From assembly GCF_008079445.1 (NCBI RefSeq), contig NZ_VRYH01000003.1, positions 363,658 to 427,657 on the forward strand: a DNA stretch of 64,000 nucleotides, in the 5' to 3' direction. This stretch comes from Aidingimonas lacisalsi (lineage in GTDB: Bacteria; Pseudomonadota; Gammaproteobacteria; Pseudomonadales; Halomonadaceae). The notes below the pieces were generated by a model. It did no database searches, was not told the DNA's origin, and was given only the letters and a program-made list of their open reading frames with translations. How positions within the stretch are numbered: position 1 is the first letter of the stretch; the number at the start of each line of letters is the position of its first letter. The position numbers and the translations under genes were made by a program. Below are positions 32,633-42,989 of this stretch, in pieces.

Positions 32633-33706
32633 ATGAAGCCTGTTGAAACGCCGCTCGATCAGCCCGGTGAAGGACGTCTCACCCATGCCGGCCAGGATCA
32701 CCCTGCGATTCCACGCGCTAAGGTCGGTGTGTTGCTGGCCAATCTTGGAACACCGGATGGCACCGACTACCGGTCGATGCGTCGGTATCTGGGGGAGTTT
32801 CTGTCGGATCGTCGCGTCGTCGATTACTCCCCTTGGCTGTGGCAGCCGCTATTGCAGCTGGTGATTCTGACCAGGCGCCCCTTCAGTTCCGGTAAGGCCT
32901 ATCGCAGCATCTGGAACGAAGAGAATGATGAAAGTCCGTTGTTGACCATCACCCGGGAGCAGAGTCGCAAAGTGGCGGAGGGCCTGCAAGCCAGTTATGG
33001 TGACCAGGTCGTCGTGGATTTTTGCATGCGTTATGGCAATCCCTCGACCGACAGTGCCTTGCGACGATTACAGGCTCAAGGCTGCGAACGCATCCTCTTT
33101 TTCCCCTTGTATCCGCAATATGCGTCGCCGACGACTGCAACAGCCAATGATCACGCCTTCCGTACCTTGATGAAGTTGAAATGGCAGCCGGCGATTCGCA
33201 CCGTACCGGCGTACTTCGATCAGCCGGTCTACATTGATGCGTTGGCACAATCGGTTGAGGATACATTAGCCGGTCTCGAGCGGCGTCCCGATGTGCTGGT
33301 GGCGTCCTATCATGGGGTGCCGGAACGCTATCTCCGTGAAGGCGACCCTTATCACTGTCAGTGTCAGAAAACCACGCGCCTGCTCAAAGAGCGTCTGGGG
33401 TGGTCGGATAGTGATATCGTGACGACGTTCCAGTCACAGTTCGGTCCGGAAAAGTGGGTGGGCCCGCCCACGGTGGACCATGTCGCAGAATTGGCGCGTC
33501 AGGGGAAAAAGCGTCTTGCCGTCATCTCGCCGGCCTTCGCCGCTGATTGTGTCGAAACGCTCGAAGAGATCAACCAGCAGATCAAGGAGAGCTTTCTGGA
33601 AGCCGGCGGAGAGGAATTCACCTACATCCCTTGCCTCAACGATAGAGATGACCATGTTCAGGCACTATTGAGCGTGGCACGCAATGAACTGTCCGGCTGG
33701 TTGTAA
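32633..33706 (+). CDS. hemH: Ferrochelatase
   Basis: A 357-residue enzyme that inserts Fe2+ into protoporphyrin IX in the last step of haem synthesis. The GVLLANLGTPDG opening, FPLYPQYA, and the catalytic His in VASYHGVPERYL are clear, with CMRYGNP nearby. Cysteines in YHCQCQKTTRLL and FAADCVETLEEI are frequent in the family. It is about 35 residues longer than E. coli HemH because of an N-terminal extension; a start at a later codon is possible. It is 8 bp from the convergent mrpG gene. A striking inverted repeat lies upstream. Confidence 0.93.
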   Translation: MKPVETPLDQPGEGRLTHAGQDHPAIPRAKVGVLLANLGTPDGTDYRSMRRYLGEFLSDRRVVDYSPWLWQPLLQLVILTRRPFSSGKAYRSIWNEENDESPLLTITREQSRKVAEGLQASYGDQVVVDFCMRYGNPSTDSALRRLQAQGCERILFFPLYPQYASPTTATANDHAFRTLMKLKWQPAIRTVPAYFDQPVYIDALAQSVEDTLAGLERRPDVLVASYHGVPERYLREGDPYHCQCQKTTRLLKERLGWSDSDIVTTFQSQFGPEKWVGPPTVDHVAELARQGKKRLAVISPAFAADCVETLEEINQQIKESFLEAGGEEFTYIPCLNDRDDHVQALLSVARNELSGWL

Positions 33707-33714
33707 ACCCGGGA

Positions 33715-34107
33715 TCAGCCGTGCCCCTTGTCGGGGTGAGGTACCGGCTTTTCGCCAACTTCCTCCCGCCGCAGCTCGACGGGGCGACCCCGGGTTTTAT
33801 CGACGTGAGGCAAGCGCAGATGAAGACCGGTCTTGGCCAGTAGGTGAGCGGTTACCGGGGCAGTGATGAACAGGAACAGTGTGATCAGCATTTCCTGAAT
33901 ATCGGGTTTGCCCTCGGTAACCCAGAAATACAGCATCGAGGCTATCAAGATGCAGCCGATACCGATGGTGGTCGATTTGGTGGGACCATGCAGCCGCATA
34001 TAGAAGTCCCGAAGGTGCGCTAAGCCAAGGGAACCGATGAAGGCAAAAGCGCCGCCGGCAATCAGGAAGAAGGCGATTACACCTTCCAGAATCACGAAGT
34101 GGGTCAT
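33715..34107 (-). CDS. mrpG: Mrp antiporter subunit G (first operon)
   Basis: A 130-residue subunit G of the Mrp/Mnh/Pha cation/proton antiporter. Three membrane helices and the DFYMRLHGPTKSTTIG signature are visible. A GGGAG ribosome site supports the ATG at 34107 (MTHFVILEGV); the frame extends further but would overlap mrpF. It is the last gene of the minus-strand A-C-D-E-F-G operon. The C-terminus is a charged cytoplasmic tail (about 95-130). Confidence 0.9.
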   Translation of the reverse strand: MTHFVILEGVIAFFLIAGGAFAFIGSLGLAHLRDFYMRLHGPTKSTTIGIGCILIASMLYFWVTEGKPDIQEMLITLFLFITAPVTAHLLAKTGLHLRLPHVDKTRGRPVELRREEVGEKPVPHPDKGHG

Positions 34108-34121
34108 CCCTGCATCTCCCT

Positions 34122-34391
34122 TTACTCGATGATATCCCCGCGCAGCACGTACTTGCAGACGGCTACCGTGCTGATGAAGCCGAGCATGGCAATCAGCAGT
34201 GCGGCCTCGAAATAGTTCTTGGTGTTGAGCCACAGGCCCAGCAACACGATCAAGGCGATGGAGTTCACGTACATGGTATCCAGCGCCAACAGGCGGTCGG
34301 GTAGCGATGGACCGATGGCCAGGCGATAGACGTTAAGGGCTAGCGCCATCAGGATCAGTGCCAGACTGATCCACAATGCGATGTCTAGCAT
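34122..34391 (-). CDS. mrpF: Mrp antiporter subunit F (first operon)
   Basis: An 89-residue, three-helix membrane subunit. The motif RLAIGPSLPDRLLALD is the family signature (GPS-x-DR). It overlaps the end of mrpE by 7 bp and leaves 14 bp to mrpG. Required for complex assembly in the Mrp family; no independent activity is known. Confidence 0.92.
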   Translation of the reverse strand: MLDIALWISLALILMALALNVYRLAIGPSLPDRLLALDTMYVNSIALIVLLGLWLNTKNYFEAALLIAMLGFISTVAVCKYVLRGDIIE

Positions 34392-34882
34392 TCGTAGATC
34401 TCCTTGATGGGCCGTTCATAACGTTCGTGGATTTCCTTGATGAGGGCCTCCTCATCGCCAACATCAAGGGCATGAATGAGCAGCGACTTGCCATCCATGC
34501 GCAGGTTGGCCGAAACCGTGCCTGGCGTCAGACTGATGGTATTGGCCAGCAAGGTGATCGGAAAGCGCTCTTCGAGCATCAGCGGGTATTCGATGAATGC
34601 CGGGCGCATGCGCCGCCAAGGATTGATGATCAGCCAGGCGACTTCCAGATTGGCAATAATGATGTCCTTGAGGACCCGAAGTACGAAGCGCAGCAGCAGC
34701 CAAGGCTTCTTGACATGGGGTTGCGCATCCCAGAACCGCCTTGTCACCAGTGGAATGACAATGCCCAGTACGCCGCCCAGCAGGATGTGACCTAGTGCCG
34801 CGCTACGTACCAGCAATAGCCAGACGATCAAGAGGAGTATCGACAGCAGAGGCGTCGGCAGCCATGCACGTGGCTTGATCAT
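34385..34882 (-). CDS. mrpE: Mrp antiporter subunit E (first operon)
   Basis: A 165-residue subunit with N-terminal membrane helices and a cytoplasmic C-terminal part. Signatures are NLEVAWLIINPW, ANTISLTPGTVSANL and LLIHALDV. The start overlaps mrpD by 4 bp (ATGA), which suggests translational coupling. A structural subunit of the complex. Confidence 0.92.
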   Translation of the reverse strand: MIKPRAWLPTPLLSILLLIVWLLLVRSAALGHILLGGVLGIVIPLVTRRFWDAQPHVKKPWLLLRFVLRVLKDIIIANLEVAWLIINPWRRMRPAFIEYPLMLEERFPITLLANTISLTPGTVSANLRMDGKSLLIHALDVGDEEALIKEIHERYERPIKEIYEC

Positions 34883-36390
34883 GACTCACCTCCGTTTTCG
34901 GGCAGCAAGGCATGGATATGCAATTCCGGTGTCGCGAGCTGCTCTGCGGTCGCGAGCGTATAGTCACTGAGTGGAGCCGCAAAGACCACAAGAAGCGGGG
35001 ACGCGGCCAATAGCCAGGTGACCCCGAACCATTGGCATGGAGCGATCCGGGCATCGCTGGGATTGCCTTCCTGGCTTCTCCAGAACAGGGTCGATCCGGC
35101 ACGCGAGAGCGCGATAAGCGCACAGAGTCCCGAGAGCAGAAGAATTGGCCATAGCCAGGGTTGTTGGGCGGCATTTGCCGCTTGCAGTATCAACGCCTTG
35201 CCAATGGCTCCGGACAATGGCGGCAGGCCGGCGACTGCAATGGCGCCGAGCAGGAACAACCCTGCCAGCAGGTTGCCACGATGCATGGGACGCCCTTTCA
35301 CCAGTCGCGTATTGGCTTTGCCGCGTTGCAGACCGATCAGTTCGGCCAGTAGGAAAAGTCCACCGGTAACGAGTGTCGTATGCACCATATAGTAGAGCAA
35401 GGCGTGAGTGGCGTCCGGTGTACGCATGCCGATGCCTGCCAGCAGCGTACCGACCGAAACCAGTACCAGGTAGGCGATCAAAAGGCGCAGATCCCGCGCG
35501 GCTAGTACCCCTATGGCGGCGACGACCAGGGTGGCGAGTGACAACCACCATATCCAGTCTTGATCCGGTGCGGCCAGATTGCCGGCATGGTCGCCGAACA
35601 CGAGATGGTAGACGCGTAGAATGGCGTAAATCCCCACCTTGGTCATGATTGCGAACAGCGCCGCAACAGGGGCTGGTGCTGTCGCGTAGGCTCGTGGCAG
35701 CCAAAAGTACAGCGGCAGTATGGCGGCCTTGAGGCCGAATACGACCAGCAACAACAATGCACCCGCCCGTACCAGACCGCTACGTTCGGGATCGAGCTCA
35801 CCCAGGCGAACGGCCATGTCGGCCATGTTGAGCGTACCGGTGGCGCCATACAGGACGCCGACAGCAATCAGGAACAACGACGATCCAGCCAGGTTCAGCA
35901 CGACATAGTGCAGACCGGCCTGGATACGCCCTTTACCACCGCCATGCATCAGCAGGGCGTAGGATGCCAGTAGCAGCACTTCGAAAAAGACGAATAGGTT
36001 GAACAGGTCGCCGGTCAGAAAGGCACCATTGATGCCCATCAACTGCAGCTGGAACAGGCCATGAAAGTTGCTGCCCTGCTCGTCGTCGCCGGCACAGGCA
36101 AAGACGACGCAGCCCAATGCCAGTACTGCTGTGAGCAGGACCATCAATGCCGAGAGGCGATCCAGTACCAGCACGATACCGAACGGCGGTCGCCAGTCGC
36201 CGAGAGCGTAGTATGTCACCTCGCCACTGCTTGCCTGGACCACCAGGGCAACGCCAGTCACGACGAGAGCGAGGGTGGCAAGTGAACCGATCAGGCGTTG
36301 CTGATGGCTGACTCCCATCCTTGTCCGTAGCAGAATAATTCCAGCGATCAGCGGCAGCAGGATCGGCAGGATGATCAGATGTTGGCTCAC
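34879..36390 (-). CDS. mrpD: Mrp antiporter subunit D (first operon)
   Basis: A 503-residue polytopic subunit homologous to NuoL/NuoM proton-pumping subunits of complex I. It has about 14 membrane helices; FEVLLLASYAL and GLKAAILPLYFWLPRAYATAP carry the conserved Glu and Lys used for ion movement. It shares 4-bp overlaps with mrpC and mrpE. The Mrp complex exchanges Na+ or K+ for protons to resist salt and alkali. Confidence 0.94.
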   Translation of the reverse strand: MSQHLIILPILLPLIAGIILLRTRMGVSHQQRLIGSLATLALVVTGVALVVQASSGEVTYYALGDWRPPFGIVLVLDRLSALMVLLTAVLALGCVVFACAGDDEQGSNFHGLFQLQLMGINGAFLTGDLFNLFVFFEVLLLASYALLMHGGGKGRIQAGLHYVVLNLAGSSLFLIAVGVLYGATGTLNMADMAVRLGELDPERSGLVRAGALLLLVVFGLKAAILPLYFWLPRAYATAPAPVAALFAIMTKVGIYAILRVYHLVFGDHAGNLAAPDQDWIWWLSLATLVVAAIGVLAARDLRLLIAYLVLVSVGTLLAGIGMRTPDATHALLYYMVHTTLVTGGLFLLAELIGLQRGKANTRLVKGRPMHRGNLLAGLFLLGAIAVAGLPPLSGAIGKALILQAANAAQQPWLWPILLLSGLCALIALSRAGSTLFWRSQEGNPSDARIAPCQWFGVTWLLAASPLLVVFAAPLSDYTLATAEQLATPELHIHALLPENGGES

Positions 36391-36737
36391 CTGCGTTCCT
36401 CCCTGCCGTCGTCGAGCTGTCGGCCGTCGACATGATCGTTACCCATATCACCTCGTGCACGCATGGCGAGAATGACCACGAAGGCGGTCATGGCAAACCC
36501 TATGACGATGGCGGTTAGTACCAGGGCCTGGGGTAACGGGTCCGCATAGTTGGCAAAACCATCCAGAATTGCGGCGCCGTCGGTGGTCAGCCCTCCCATT
36601 GAGAACAGGAACAGATTGACGGCATATGAAAGCAGCGTCAGACCAACGACGACGGGAAACGTACGGCCCCTGAGTATCAGGAAGAGCCCGCAGGCACTCA
36701 TGCTACCTGTCGTCACGGCATAAAGGCTTTCCATCAA
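36387..36737 (-). CDS. mrpC: Mrp antiporter subunit C (first operon)
   Basis: A 116-residue, three-helix NuoK-like subunit. The region [20 protein letters not shown] is the usual C-subunit signature. Overlaps mrpA-B and mrpD by 4 bp each. It carries a hydrophilic tail of about 20 residues after the last helix. Confidence 0.93.
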   Translation of the reverse strand: MMESLYAVTTGSMSACGLFLILRGRTFPVVVGLTLLSYAVNLFLFSMGGLTTDGAAILDGFANYADPLPQALVLTAIVIGFAMTAFVVILAMRARGDMGNDHVDGRQLDDGREERR

Positions 36738-39568
36738 TGAATCTCCTTGTTGGAGAGCGGCGTCTCTTTGGTGTCGTCGGCCGGTGCATCCTTCCTGGGA
36801 CGGTGCGGTGTCGTCAGCTTGCCGAGGTTGGCCAGAATCATCAGTGTGGCCCCGACAACGGCAAGGTAGACCCCCAGGTCGAACAGCATGGCGGTGGCTA
36901 GCTCAACGTCGCCGAGCATGGGTATGTGGAAATGGCCAAATGCCGACGTCAGGAAGGGATGACCGAATAACAGACTCCCCAGGCCGGTCAGCGTGGCAAC
37001 GGCGACACCGCCAATGGCGACAGGTTGGTATTGGAAATCCAAGCGGGATTGTGTCCATTCGACGCCGCGTGCCATATAGACGAGGATCAATGCCACGGCA
37101 CTGATTAGCCCCGCGATGAAGCCTCCCCCCGGCATATTATGCCCCCGCAGGAAGATGAAGGCTGACACTAGCAGTGCCAAAGGTAACAGTGTCTGGGAGA
37201 CACTGGTCAGGATCATCGGATGGCGGTCGGGCGACCAGACGCGGCCCTCGCCGTCACTGTGCGGCATGAACAAGCGCAACCGGTTGAGCAGTTTGTAGAT
37301 TGCCAGCCCGGCAAGCGCCAATACGGTGATCTCGCCCAATGTGTCGAAACCACGAAAATCGACCAGGATGACGTTGACCACATTATGGCCACCTCCGCCC
37401 GGCACGCTATTGTCGATGAAAAAATCGGAAATACTGCTGATGTCGCGTGTCAACACGGCATAGTTGAGGCTGGCAATGACCATGCCAAGGCTGCCGGCCA
37501 GTAGCAGATCACGAATGGTACGTCTTGCCGATGATTCCCGAGGCGTCTTTTGTGGCAGGAAGAAGAGCGCCAGCATCAGCAGGATCATGGTGACGACTTC
37601 CACTGACAATTGCGTCAATGCAAGATCGGGTGCCGAGAAGCGAGCGAAGGTCAGAGAAACGACCAGTCCGACTACCGACAGCATCAATAACGAGATCAAG
37701 CGATACCGATGCGTAACGGCGGTGCCGGCGGCACCGAATATCATCAATGCGGCTCCCAGCAGCAAGACGCCATCGACTGGTTGCGTTTCCAGGTTACCGG
37801 CGAGCTCCGGGAGTTCCAGCAGTCCGAGCGTAGCGAGCAGCAGAGCGGTACCCAACAACCAGCTCATGTAACGTTGCAATGAGCCATTTTCCAGGCGCCG
37901 GGTCACGACATGGGCTGCTGTCGCCAGCGACTGGATCATGCCTTCGAAGACCAGACGTGCGTCCACGGATGCGAACTGGCGCGCGAATCGCCTGACGTGT
38001 CGATGCATGACATAAGTCACGATTCCGGCAACGATCGCCACGGCGCTCATCAACAAGGGGAGGTTGAAGCCATGCCAGATGGCGAGATGAAACTCGAGGG
38101 CTTCCTGGAGAACGGCATGGCTGGCCAGTTGCAGCATTCCCGTTGCCAGAAGCGCGGGGAACATGCCCACGGCAATGCAAATCGCGACCAGCAGCATGAT
38201 TGGCGCATGCATCATGCGTGGTGGCTCGTGAGGCGTCTTCGGCGGCTGATGCTTGGCCGTCTTGAAGAAGACGGCATACACCAGGCGGAGAGAGTAGGCA
38301 ACGGAGAGGACACCCCCCAAGGTCGCCATGGCAGGTAGAAGCCAGGAGAGTCCACCCAACAACGGTGCATCGAGTGTCTCGGCAAAGAACATCTCCTTGG
38401 ACAGGAAACCATTGAGGAGTGGAATGCCGGCCATTGCAGCGGCCGCGATGGTTGTCAGCAGCGCCGTCAACGGCATGAGTCGACGTAGTCCACCGAGGCG
38501 CTCCAGCTCTCGGGTGCCGGTCTCGTGGTCGACGATGCCGGCACTCATGAACAATGCGCCCTTGAAGGCAGCGTGGTTCATGATATGAAACAGCGCGGCG
38601 AGGATGGCCATAGGACTTCCGATCCCCAACAGGGTCGTGATCAGTCCCAGATGGCTGACGGTCGAAAATGCCAGGATAGCCTTGAGATCGGTCTTGAGTA
38701 GCGCGAACCAGGCTCCGTAAAGGAATGTGGCCATGCCTGTCAGTGTCACCAGCCATGTCCATAGCATGCTGTCGCCGATGGCCGGATGCAGTCGCGCCAT
38801 CAGGAAAATGCCGGCCTTGACCATGGTGGCCGAGTGCAGATACGCCGACACCGGAGTCGGCGCCGCCATGGCATGCGGTAGCCAGAAGTGGAACGGGAAT
38901 TGAGCCGATTTGGTGAAGGCCCCGAGTAGCACGAGGACCAGCATGATGGGGTAGCGGTCATCATTGACGATGGTGTCACTACTGGCCAGCACGGTCGCGA
39001 GATCGAAGCTGCCAACGATATCTCCCAGCAGCAGGAAGCCCGCCAGTAGCGCAAGACCACCGGCACCGGTCACGGTCAGGGCCATGCGAGCTCCCTTGCG
39101 GGCATCCGTCCAATGGGACCAGAAGCCGATCAATAGGAACGACGACAGGCTGGTCAATTCCCAGAACAACCACAGCAGCAGAAGATTGTCGGCCATCGCG
39201 ATGCCCACCATTGCGGTCATGAACAGCATCAGGTAGGCATAGAAACGTCCAGTCGCCTCCTCGGCGGACAGGTAAAAACTGGCATAAAGGATGATCAACA
39301 ACCCGATCCCCAGGATCAGGAGGGCGAAGAGCAACGACAGTCCATCGATTCGGAACGCCAGTTCGAGCCCTAGGGAGGGTATCCAGGGTAGGGCGAATTG
39401 CGGCAATTCGCCGGCCTGTAATGGCGGAATCTGCCACAGGGTCAAGAGCAGTGCCACGGCAACGGGTATCGCCGTTGCCATGGTGCAAGCACAACGTCCG
39501 AACCGCTCTGTCAGCAGGGGAACCAGTACGCCCAGCAGCGTTAGCAAGGGAATCCATGGCAATGTCAT
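36734..39568 (-). CDS. mrpA: Fused Mrp antiporter subunits A and B (first operon)
   Basis: A 944-residue membrane protein in which a NuoL-like subunit A (about 1-770) continues into subunit B (about 800-925; [15 protein letters not shown] is the MrpB signature). Ion-path residues are in [14 protein letters not shown] and [22 protein letters not shown]4040-like segment precedes the B part ([15 protein letters not shown]). This fused form is the group 2 (PhaAB-like) arrangement, unlike the separate A and B of the neighbouring operon. It heads the minus-strand operon and is divergent from the second mrpA, 291 bp away. There is a plausible start at 39568 (MTLPWIPLL). Confidence 0.93.
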   Translation of the reverse strand: MTLPWIPLLTLLGVLVPLLTERFGRCACTMATAIPVAVALLLTLWQIPPLQAGELPQFALPWIPSLGLELAFRIDGLSLLFALLILGIGLLIILYASFYLSAEEATGRFYAYLMLFMTAMVGIAMADNLLLLWLFWELTSLSSFLLIGFWSHWTDARKGARMALTVTGAGGLALLAGFLLLGDIVGSFDLATVLASSDTIVNDDRYPIMLVLVLLGAFTKSAQFPFHFWLPHAMAAPTPVSAYLHSATMVKAGIFLMARLHPAIGDSMLWTWLVTLTGMATFLYGAWFALLKTDLKAILAFSTVSHLGLITTLLGIGSPMAILAALFHIMNHAAFKGALFMSAGIVDHETGTRELERLGGLRRLMPLTALLTTIAAAAMAGIPLLNGFLSKEMFFAETLDAPLLGGLSWLLPAMATLGGVLSVAYSLRLVYAVFFKTAKHQPPKTPHEPPRMMHAPIMLLVAICIAVGMFPALLATGMLQLASHAVLQEALEFHLAIWHGFNLPLLMSAVAIVAGIVTYVMHRHVRRFARQFASVDARLVFEGMIQSLATAAHVVTRRLENGSLQRYMSWLLGTALLLATLGLLELPELAGNLETQPVDGVLLLGAALMIFGAAGTAVTHRYRLISLLMLSVVGLVVSLTFARFSAPDLALTQLSVEVVTMILLMLALFFLPQKTPRESSARRTIRDLLLAGSLGMVIASLNYAVLTRDISSISDFFIDNSVPGGGGHNVVNVILVDFRGFDTLGEITVLALAGLAIYKLLNRLRLFMPHSDGEGRVWSPDRHPMILTSVSQTLLPLALLVSAFIFLRGHNMPGGGFIAGLISAVALILVYMARGVEWTQSRLDFQYQPVAIGGVAVATLTGLGSLLFGHPFLTSAFGHFHIPMLGDVELATAMLFDLGVYLAVVGATLMILANLGKLTTPHRPRKDAPADDTKETPLSNKEIH

Positions 39569-39724
39569 TAAACGATCATCCCGCCTGATCCTATGATAAT
39601 GGGCACAAGCCCGTCATGATGCCGCATTCTGAGTGGCGGTGGCGATACCGGTCTCCTGGTCGCACTCATCAGCCAGCCATACTCTACCGCAAAGTTAGTT
39701 CCGTCGCCGAGTCGCGTTCGGGCC

Positions 39725-39752
39725 TTGCTTTCCATTGCCCTGAATCTATAGA
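39725..39752 (+). promoter_or_regulatory. Possible promoter of the second Mrp operon
   Basis: TTGCTT (39725-39730) and TATAGA (39747-39752) are 16 bp apart, about 108 bases before the mrpA start. The shared 291-bp gap (39569-39859) must also hold the promoter for the minus-strand operon; a TATCAT at 39593-39598 on that strand is the best -10 seen. Confidence 0.4.
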
Positions 39753-39859
39753 GTTTACCGGACTCATGACGGTTGCCGTGGGTCATGATACTGGGGGCAG
39801 CCGTTCCTGCGGCGATTCGTGCCCCGTCGAAACGCCTCGGGAAGACGACAAGGAGACCG

Positions 39860-42199
39860 ATGGTCATGCAACTTGCCGTACTGGGAGGGTTTGTTCTCGC
39901 AGCCTTTGCCCCGTTATTACATCGTTGGTTCGGTGAACGGGCCGGGTTAGTGATGGCGCTTCTGCCTGCCGGCTTGGCGTTATGGCTGTTCGGTCAGTTA
40001 CCCGCGGTAACCGCCGGTCAGACCCTGGTGTTCGAGTACGCCTGGATGCCAGGACTGGATATCACCCTGACGTTTCTCCTTGATGGCCTGTCGTTGCTCT
40101 TCGCATTGCTGATCAGTGTCATCGGCGTATTCATTCTGATCTATGCCGGCGGTTACCTGAAGGGGCATCAAGACCTGGCACGGTTTCATGTGGTCATGAT
40201 GGGATTCATGATGTCGATGCTGGGTTTGGTGTTGGCCGATAACCTGGTTGCAATGTTCGTCTTCTGGGAACTGACCAGCATCACCTCCTATCTCCTCATT
40301 GGGTTCAATCACACGGATCCCGAAGCGCGCAAATCGGCACTACAAGGCCTGTTCGTTACTGTGGGTGGCGGTATGGCGCTGATGGCCGGGCTGGTGATGT
40401 TGGCCATCGCTGGCGATAGCTGGTCACTGCAGGCGTTGACGGACAAGGGTGAGATACTGCGTGAGCATGGGCTGTATCTACCGATGCTGTTGTGCGTACT
40501 GGGCGGTGCCTTTACCAAGTCGGCCCAGTTCCCGTTCCACTTCTGGCTGCCCAATGCGATGGCGGCCCCCACTCCGGTGTCGGCGTATCTGCACTCGGCC
40601 ACCATGGTCAAGGCTGGCATCTATCTGCTGGCCAGATTACAACCGTCACTTGGCGGTACCGAAGCCTGGGTAACGATACTCTCGCTGGTGGGTGCCTTGA
40701 CCATGGTCACCGGTGCCTTCCTGGCGTTGCGTCACACCGGTATCAAGAAAGTGCTGGCCTATTCTACCGTGATGGCGCTGGGAACCTTGACCATGCTGTT
40801 GGGGATTGGGACCGAGGAGGCCTTGATCGCCTTCGCGACCTTCCTGCTGGCTCACTCGCTTTATAAGGGCGCCTTGTTCATGGTGGCGGGTATCCTCGAT
40901 CATGAGACCGGTACCAAAGACATCGCTGCCATGGGTGGGTTGCGCAAGGCCATGCCGATATCGGCGATCTGTGCTGCTGTGGCGGCGCTGTCGCTAGGCG
41001 GCATCATCCCGTTGCTGGGGTTCATCGGCAAGGAATTGATGCTCGAGTCGGTCCTGCATGCCGAGCGCTTTTCCAACCTGCTGCTGATCATGAGTGTGGC
41101 CGCGGCTATCATGACCTTGGCGGCTGCGGCGATCGTCGCTCTGCGACCTTTTTTCGGCGCACGGCGCGAAACGCCGAAGCCCCCACATGAAGGGCCGTCC
41201 ACGATGCTGACGGGGCCGGTGATTCTGGCAGGCTTGTCACTGGTGTTTGGCGTACTGCCTTCATTGGTCAGCCCGCTGGTCATGTCCACGGCGACCAGCG
41301 TCCACGGAAGTGCTGTCGAGTCGTACCTCTCGTTGTGGCATGGCGTCAATTTGCCACTGATCCTGTCGCTGATCAGTCTTGTCGTGGGCCTGTTGATCTA
41401 TCGTCATTGGGAGCGTTGGCGCGGCTGGCAGGCGCAACTGGATCCCATATTGAACCGGGGCCCTGAAGCAGCGTACTTCCAGTTCATGAACCTGGTCGTG
41501 GTGGTGGCCGAATGGCAGACCCGCATGCTGCAGAATGGCTACATACGCAATTATCTCGTCATGACGCTGCTCATTCTGGTAGGGCTGACAGGGCATGCGC
41601 TCGTCTTTCGTCATGATTTCGATCTCGATGTGGCCCTGGATGTTCGGATTCACGAAGCACTGGTGGCCGGTTTGATGGTCGCGGGAGCGGTGACCGCCTG
41701 CATCATGCGTTCGCGTCTGGCTTCGGTGGCTGCGGTGGGAACCATGGGGTTCTGTATCGCGCTGACGTTCGTACTGTTCAGCGCGCCGGATCTTGGCATT
41801 ACCCAATTGCTTGTCGAAACGTTGACCGTCATCCTGCTGATCCTGGTGCTGTTCCGGCTGCCACGCTTCGCGACTCTCTCGACACCTTTGGAGCGGGTGC
41901 GCGATGTGGTCGTCGCATTGGCGACGGGTAGCTTGATCACCTTGCTGATTCTGGCCGTGATCAGCGGAGAACAACTACCCAGCATTTCGGAGTACATGGT
42001 CGCCAACAGCGTACCTCTGGGGCATGGGCATAATATCGTCAATGTCATCCTGGTCGACTTCCGGGCTCTGGATACGCTGGGCGAGATCTTCGTGCTGGCG
42101 CTGGCGGCGATCGGCGTGTATGCCATGCTACGTTTCCATGCCGATGAATATGATGCTGCCAAGCAACGGTTGCCCCATGAGGAGTATCTCGATGGTTAA
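39860..42199 (+). CDS. mrpA: Mrp antiporter subunit A (second operon)
   Basis: A 779-residue polytopic NuoL-like subunit. Ion-path residues are in [14 protein letters not shown] and [18 protein letters not shown], almost the same as in the first operon's fused subunit. It ends after a DUF4040-like part and lacks the B domain, which is a separate gene. An AAGGAG site 5 bases before ATG 39860 sets the start; the frame is open to 39773 without a good ribosome site. It overlaps mrpB by 8 bp. This is the group 1 (Mnh/Mrp) arrangement, with Na+/H+ exchange as the likely activity. Confidence 0.94.
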   Translation: MVMQLAVLGGFVLAAFAPLLHRWFGERAGLVMALLPAGLALWLFGQLPAVTAGQTLVFEYAWMPGLDITLTFLLDGLSLLFALLISVIGVFILIYAGGYLKGHQDLARFHVVMMGFMMSMLGLVLADNLVAMFVFWELTSITSYLLIGFNHTDPEARKSALQGLFVTVGGGMALMAGLVMLAIAGDSWSLQALTDKGEILREHGLYLPMLLCVLGGAFTKSAQFPFHFWLPNAMAAPTPVSAYLHSATMVKAGIYLLARLQPSLGGTEAWVTILSLVGALTMVTGAFLALRHTGIKKVLAYSTVMALGTLTMLLGIGTEEALIAFATFLLAHSLYKGALFMVAGILDHETGTKDIAAMGGLRKAMPISAICAAVAALSLGGIIPLLGFIGKELMLESVLHAERFSNLLLIMSVAAAIMTLAAAAIVALRPFFGARRETPKPPHEGPSTMLTGPVILAGLSLVFGVLPSLVSPLVMSTATSVHGSAVESYLSLWHGVNLPLILSLISLVVGLLIYRHWERWRGWQAQLDPILNRGPEAAYFQFMNLVVVVAEWQTRMLQNGYIRNYLVMTLLILVGLTGHALVFRHDFDLDVALDVRIHEALVAGLMVAGAVTACIMRSRLASVAAVGTMGFCIALTFVLFSAPDLGITQLLVETLTVILLILVLFRLPRFATLSTPLERVRDVVVALATGSLITLLILAVISGEQLPSISEYMVANSVPLGHGHNIVNVILVDFRALDTLGEIFVLALAAIGVYAMLRFHADEYDAAKQRLPHEEYLDG

Positions 42200-42614
42200 A
42201 TCAGGCACATTGATTCTCAGTGTGGCGGCGCGATTGTTGATGCCCTTGCAGTTACTGTTTTCATTGTTTCTGCTGCTGCGCGGGCATGATGAGCCGGGTG
42301 GCGGTTTCATTGCAGGCTTGGTCGCGGCGGGTGCCTTTGCACTCTATTTATTCGCCTATGGGCTGACGGCGACCCGCGCCATGTTGAGAGTATCGCCACG
42401 TGACCTGGTGGGGTTGGGACTCTTTCTTGGCGTGCTGTCGACACTGCCTGCCTGGTGGAATGGTCAGGCCTTTTTTACCGCCCAGTGGTGGACGGTGCCC
42501 CTGATCGATTACAAGTTTTCGACCCCTTTGATCTTCGATATCGGGGTGTATCTGGTGGTTCTGGGCTCGGTGCTGACCGCGGTAGTGGCCCTGGTGGAAA
42601 ATGACCGTGACTGA
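42192..42614 (+). CDS. mrpB: Mrp antiporter subunit B (second operon)
   Basis: A 140-residue, four-helix subunit. [19 protein letters not shown] is the MrpB signature, matching the C-terminal part of the first operon's fused subunit. The ATG lies inside the end of mrpA, with GAGGAG seven bases upstream. It ends 27 bp before mrpC. Confidence 0.94.
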   Translation: MVKSGTLILSVAARLLMPLQLLFSLFLLLRGHDEPGGGFIAGLVAAGAFALYLFAYGLTATRAMLRVSPRDLVGLGLFLGVLSTLPAWWNGQAFFTAQWWTVPLIDYKFSTPLIFDIGVYLVVLGSVLTAVVALVENDRD

Positions 42615-42641
42615 TTTGGCTTCGGCAAGGGGAGAGCGTTT

Positions 42642-42989
42642 ATGGAACCGTTGATGGCCGTGGTTATCGGCATTCTCTATGCCACGGCAATCTACATGAT
42701 GCTACGGCGCTCCATCGTCAAGTTGGTGATTGGCCTGATGTTGCTGTCCAATGCCGCCAACCTGTTGATCTTTACCTCGGCAGGCATGACACGTGGTGCT
42801 CCTCCATTGATTCCCGAAGGGGCCAGCGAACCGCTGGGGCAGGTCGCAGATCCTCTGCCGCAAGCACTGGTACTGACGGCGATCGTCATTGCCTTCGGGG
42901 TGCTGTCCTTTGCCGTGGTGCTGATTCGTCGTGCCTACGAAATCGTCAAGGCTGATGACCTCGACAAGATGAAGGATACCGACACGTGA
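42642..42989 (+). CDS. mrpC: Mrp antiporter subunit C (second operon)
   Basis: A 115-residue, three-helix NuoK-like subunit with the [17 protein letters not shown] signature, nearly identical to the C subunit of the first operon at that place. A GGGGAG site precedes the ATG. Its stop codon TGA overlaps the GTG start of mrpD. Confidence 0.94.
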   Translation: MEPLMAVVIGILYATAIYMMLRRSIVKLVIGLMLLSNAANLLIFTSAGMTRGAPPLIPEGASEPLGQVADPLPQALVLTAIVIAFGVLSFAVVLIRRAYEIVKADDLDKMKDTDT

